Positions 5,998-6,451 of a stretch of DNA of 6,451 nucleotides are shown here, piece by piece. Under the pieces are notes generated by a model, which worked only from the letters and a program-made list of their open reading frames with translations, did no database searches and was not told the DNA's origin. How positions within the stretch are numbered: position 1 is the first letter of the stretch; the number at the start of each line of letters is the position of its first letter. Source of the stretch: Lachnospiraceae bacterium (lineage in GTDB: Bacteria; Bacillota; Clostridia; Lachnospirales; Lachnospiraceae); NCBI GenBank assembly GCA_900770325.1, contig CAAGKE010000055.1:1-6451 (forward strand), written 5' to 3'. The translations under genes were made by a program, and so were the position numbers.

Positions 5998-6451
5998 ATG
6001 GTGGACAACATGCAGCCTTGGCCCCAACAGAGGCAGGGATTCCGACCCAGTCCACCCGGTATGCAGCGCACCCCATTCCCTGGTGTCCCGCAGCCGGGTA
6101 CATCGGCGGCACCGGGCATCAGCAGCCTAACCCGCGAAGAACGGCAGGAAGCCAAGCGCATCGCCGAAGAGGCAAACTTCAGCTTTGCCGGATATCAGGT
6201 GGTACGGCGGGAATTCATCTCCCACCGCTTTGATCCGGCCATGACCATTCGCGGCAACAGCATCACGTTCAACAATTCCTGCATCAGCAAGCTGGAGGAC
6301 GCAACTTACATTCAGTTTTTGATCAATCCCACAGAACGCAAGCTGGCTATCCGGCCCTGTGACGAGGGTGCCCGTGACGCCGTGCGCTGGTGTGTCGTCA
6401 AAGGAGACAAACGCAAGAGCCGCGAGATCACCTGCAGGCCCTTTACCACGA
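5998..6451 (+). CDS. Protein with the recombinase C-terminal accessory domain (3' end outside window)
   Basis: The frame is open to the window edge, giving 151 visible residues. Start at 5998 is fixed by CAGGAGGT (5983-5990), 8 nt upstream. Residues 1-42 are rich in Pro, Gln and Gly (QPWPQQRQGFRPSPPG) and look disordered. A charged helix follows (LTREERQEAKRIAEEANF, 44-61). Then comes a domain with YQVVRREFISHRFDP (66-80), TIRGNSITFNNSCISKLED (83-101), LINPTERKLAIRPC (108-121) and a conserved Trp131. Residues 66-131 align without gaps to 473-538 of the 730-aa recombinase with 28 of 66 identical. It may act as a partner or decoy of the recombinase, or bind the same target as its extension; this is inference. 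No catalytic serine-recombinase motif is visible in it. Confidence 0.85.
   Translation, partial: MVDNMQPWPQQRQGFRPSPPGMQRTPFPGVPQPGTSAAPGISSLTREERQEAKRIAEEANFSFAGYQVVRREFISHRFDPAMTIRGNSITFNNSCISKLEDATYIQFLINPTERKLAIRPCDEGARDAVRWCVVKGDKRKSREITCRPFTT

Noticed and set aside
6018..6233. A 71-codon plus-strand frame overlapping the last gene
   Set aside because: It is a shadow in another frame of the gene starting at 5998, which has the ribosome site and the recognisable shared domain.

Overview
This window looks like part of an integrative mobile element from a moderately GC-rich, Gram-positive anaerobe, most plausibly a gut Clostridia lineage (Oscillospiraceae or Lachnospiraceae type). The evidence is indirect: strong AGGAGG-type ribosome binding sites, tightly packed co-directional genes, and consecutive large serine recombinases of the kind carried by conjugative or mobilizable elements of Firmicutes. 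There is no taxonomic marker gene. All supported genes lie on the + strand, and I see no rRNA, tRNA or CRISPR array.

Region 1 (2-2635) is one transcription unit. It holds the C-terminal part of a first serine recombinase cut by the left window edge, a complete 524-aa second serine recombinase whose ATG overlaps the first gene's stop codon (TGATG), and a 72-aa XRE-type helix-turn-helix protein one base further on. A strong intrinsic terminator (2650-2686) closes the unit.

Region 2 (2687-2843) is a compact control region. It has a perfect 16-bp palindrome (2707-2722), two tandem 13-bp dyads 14 bp apart (2742-2768), and a possible small basic leader ORF (2797-2904) that overlaps the start of the next gene.

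Region 3 (2844-6451) is a second unit. It encodes a 730-aa third serine recombinase with a long non-standard C-terminal extension, a 269-aa protein of unknown function, a 50-aa small protein overlapping its end, and a protein cut by the right window edge. The last protein carries the same domain found in the C-terminal extension of the third recombinase (28 of 66 residues identical without a gap, by hand alignment). The 50-aa protein carries a piece of the same motif (QVVRRE...HR).

Three serine recombinases in a row match the 'triplet serine integrase' arrangement known from some Firmicutes ICEs. The array itself is therefore probably known biology. The less familiar part is the accessory cassette: one domain that appears fused to a recombinase, again as a separate gene, and in fragment form in a small ORF, together with an unknown helical protein and a structured control region. 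A plausible but untested reading is that the three recombinases and these accessory proteins together carry out or direct integration and excision, with the XRE protein controlling expression.
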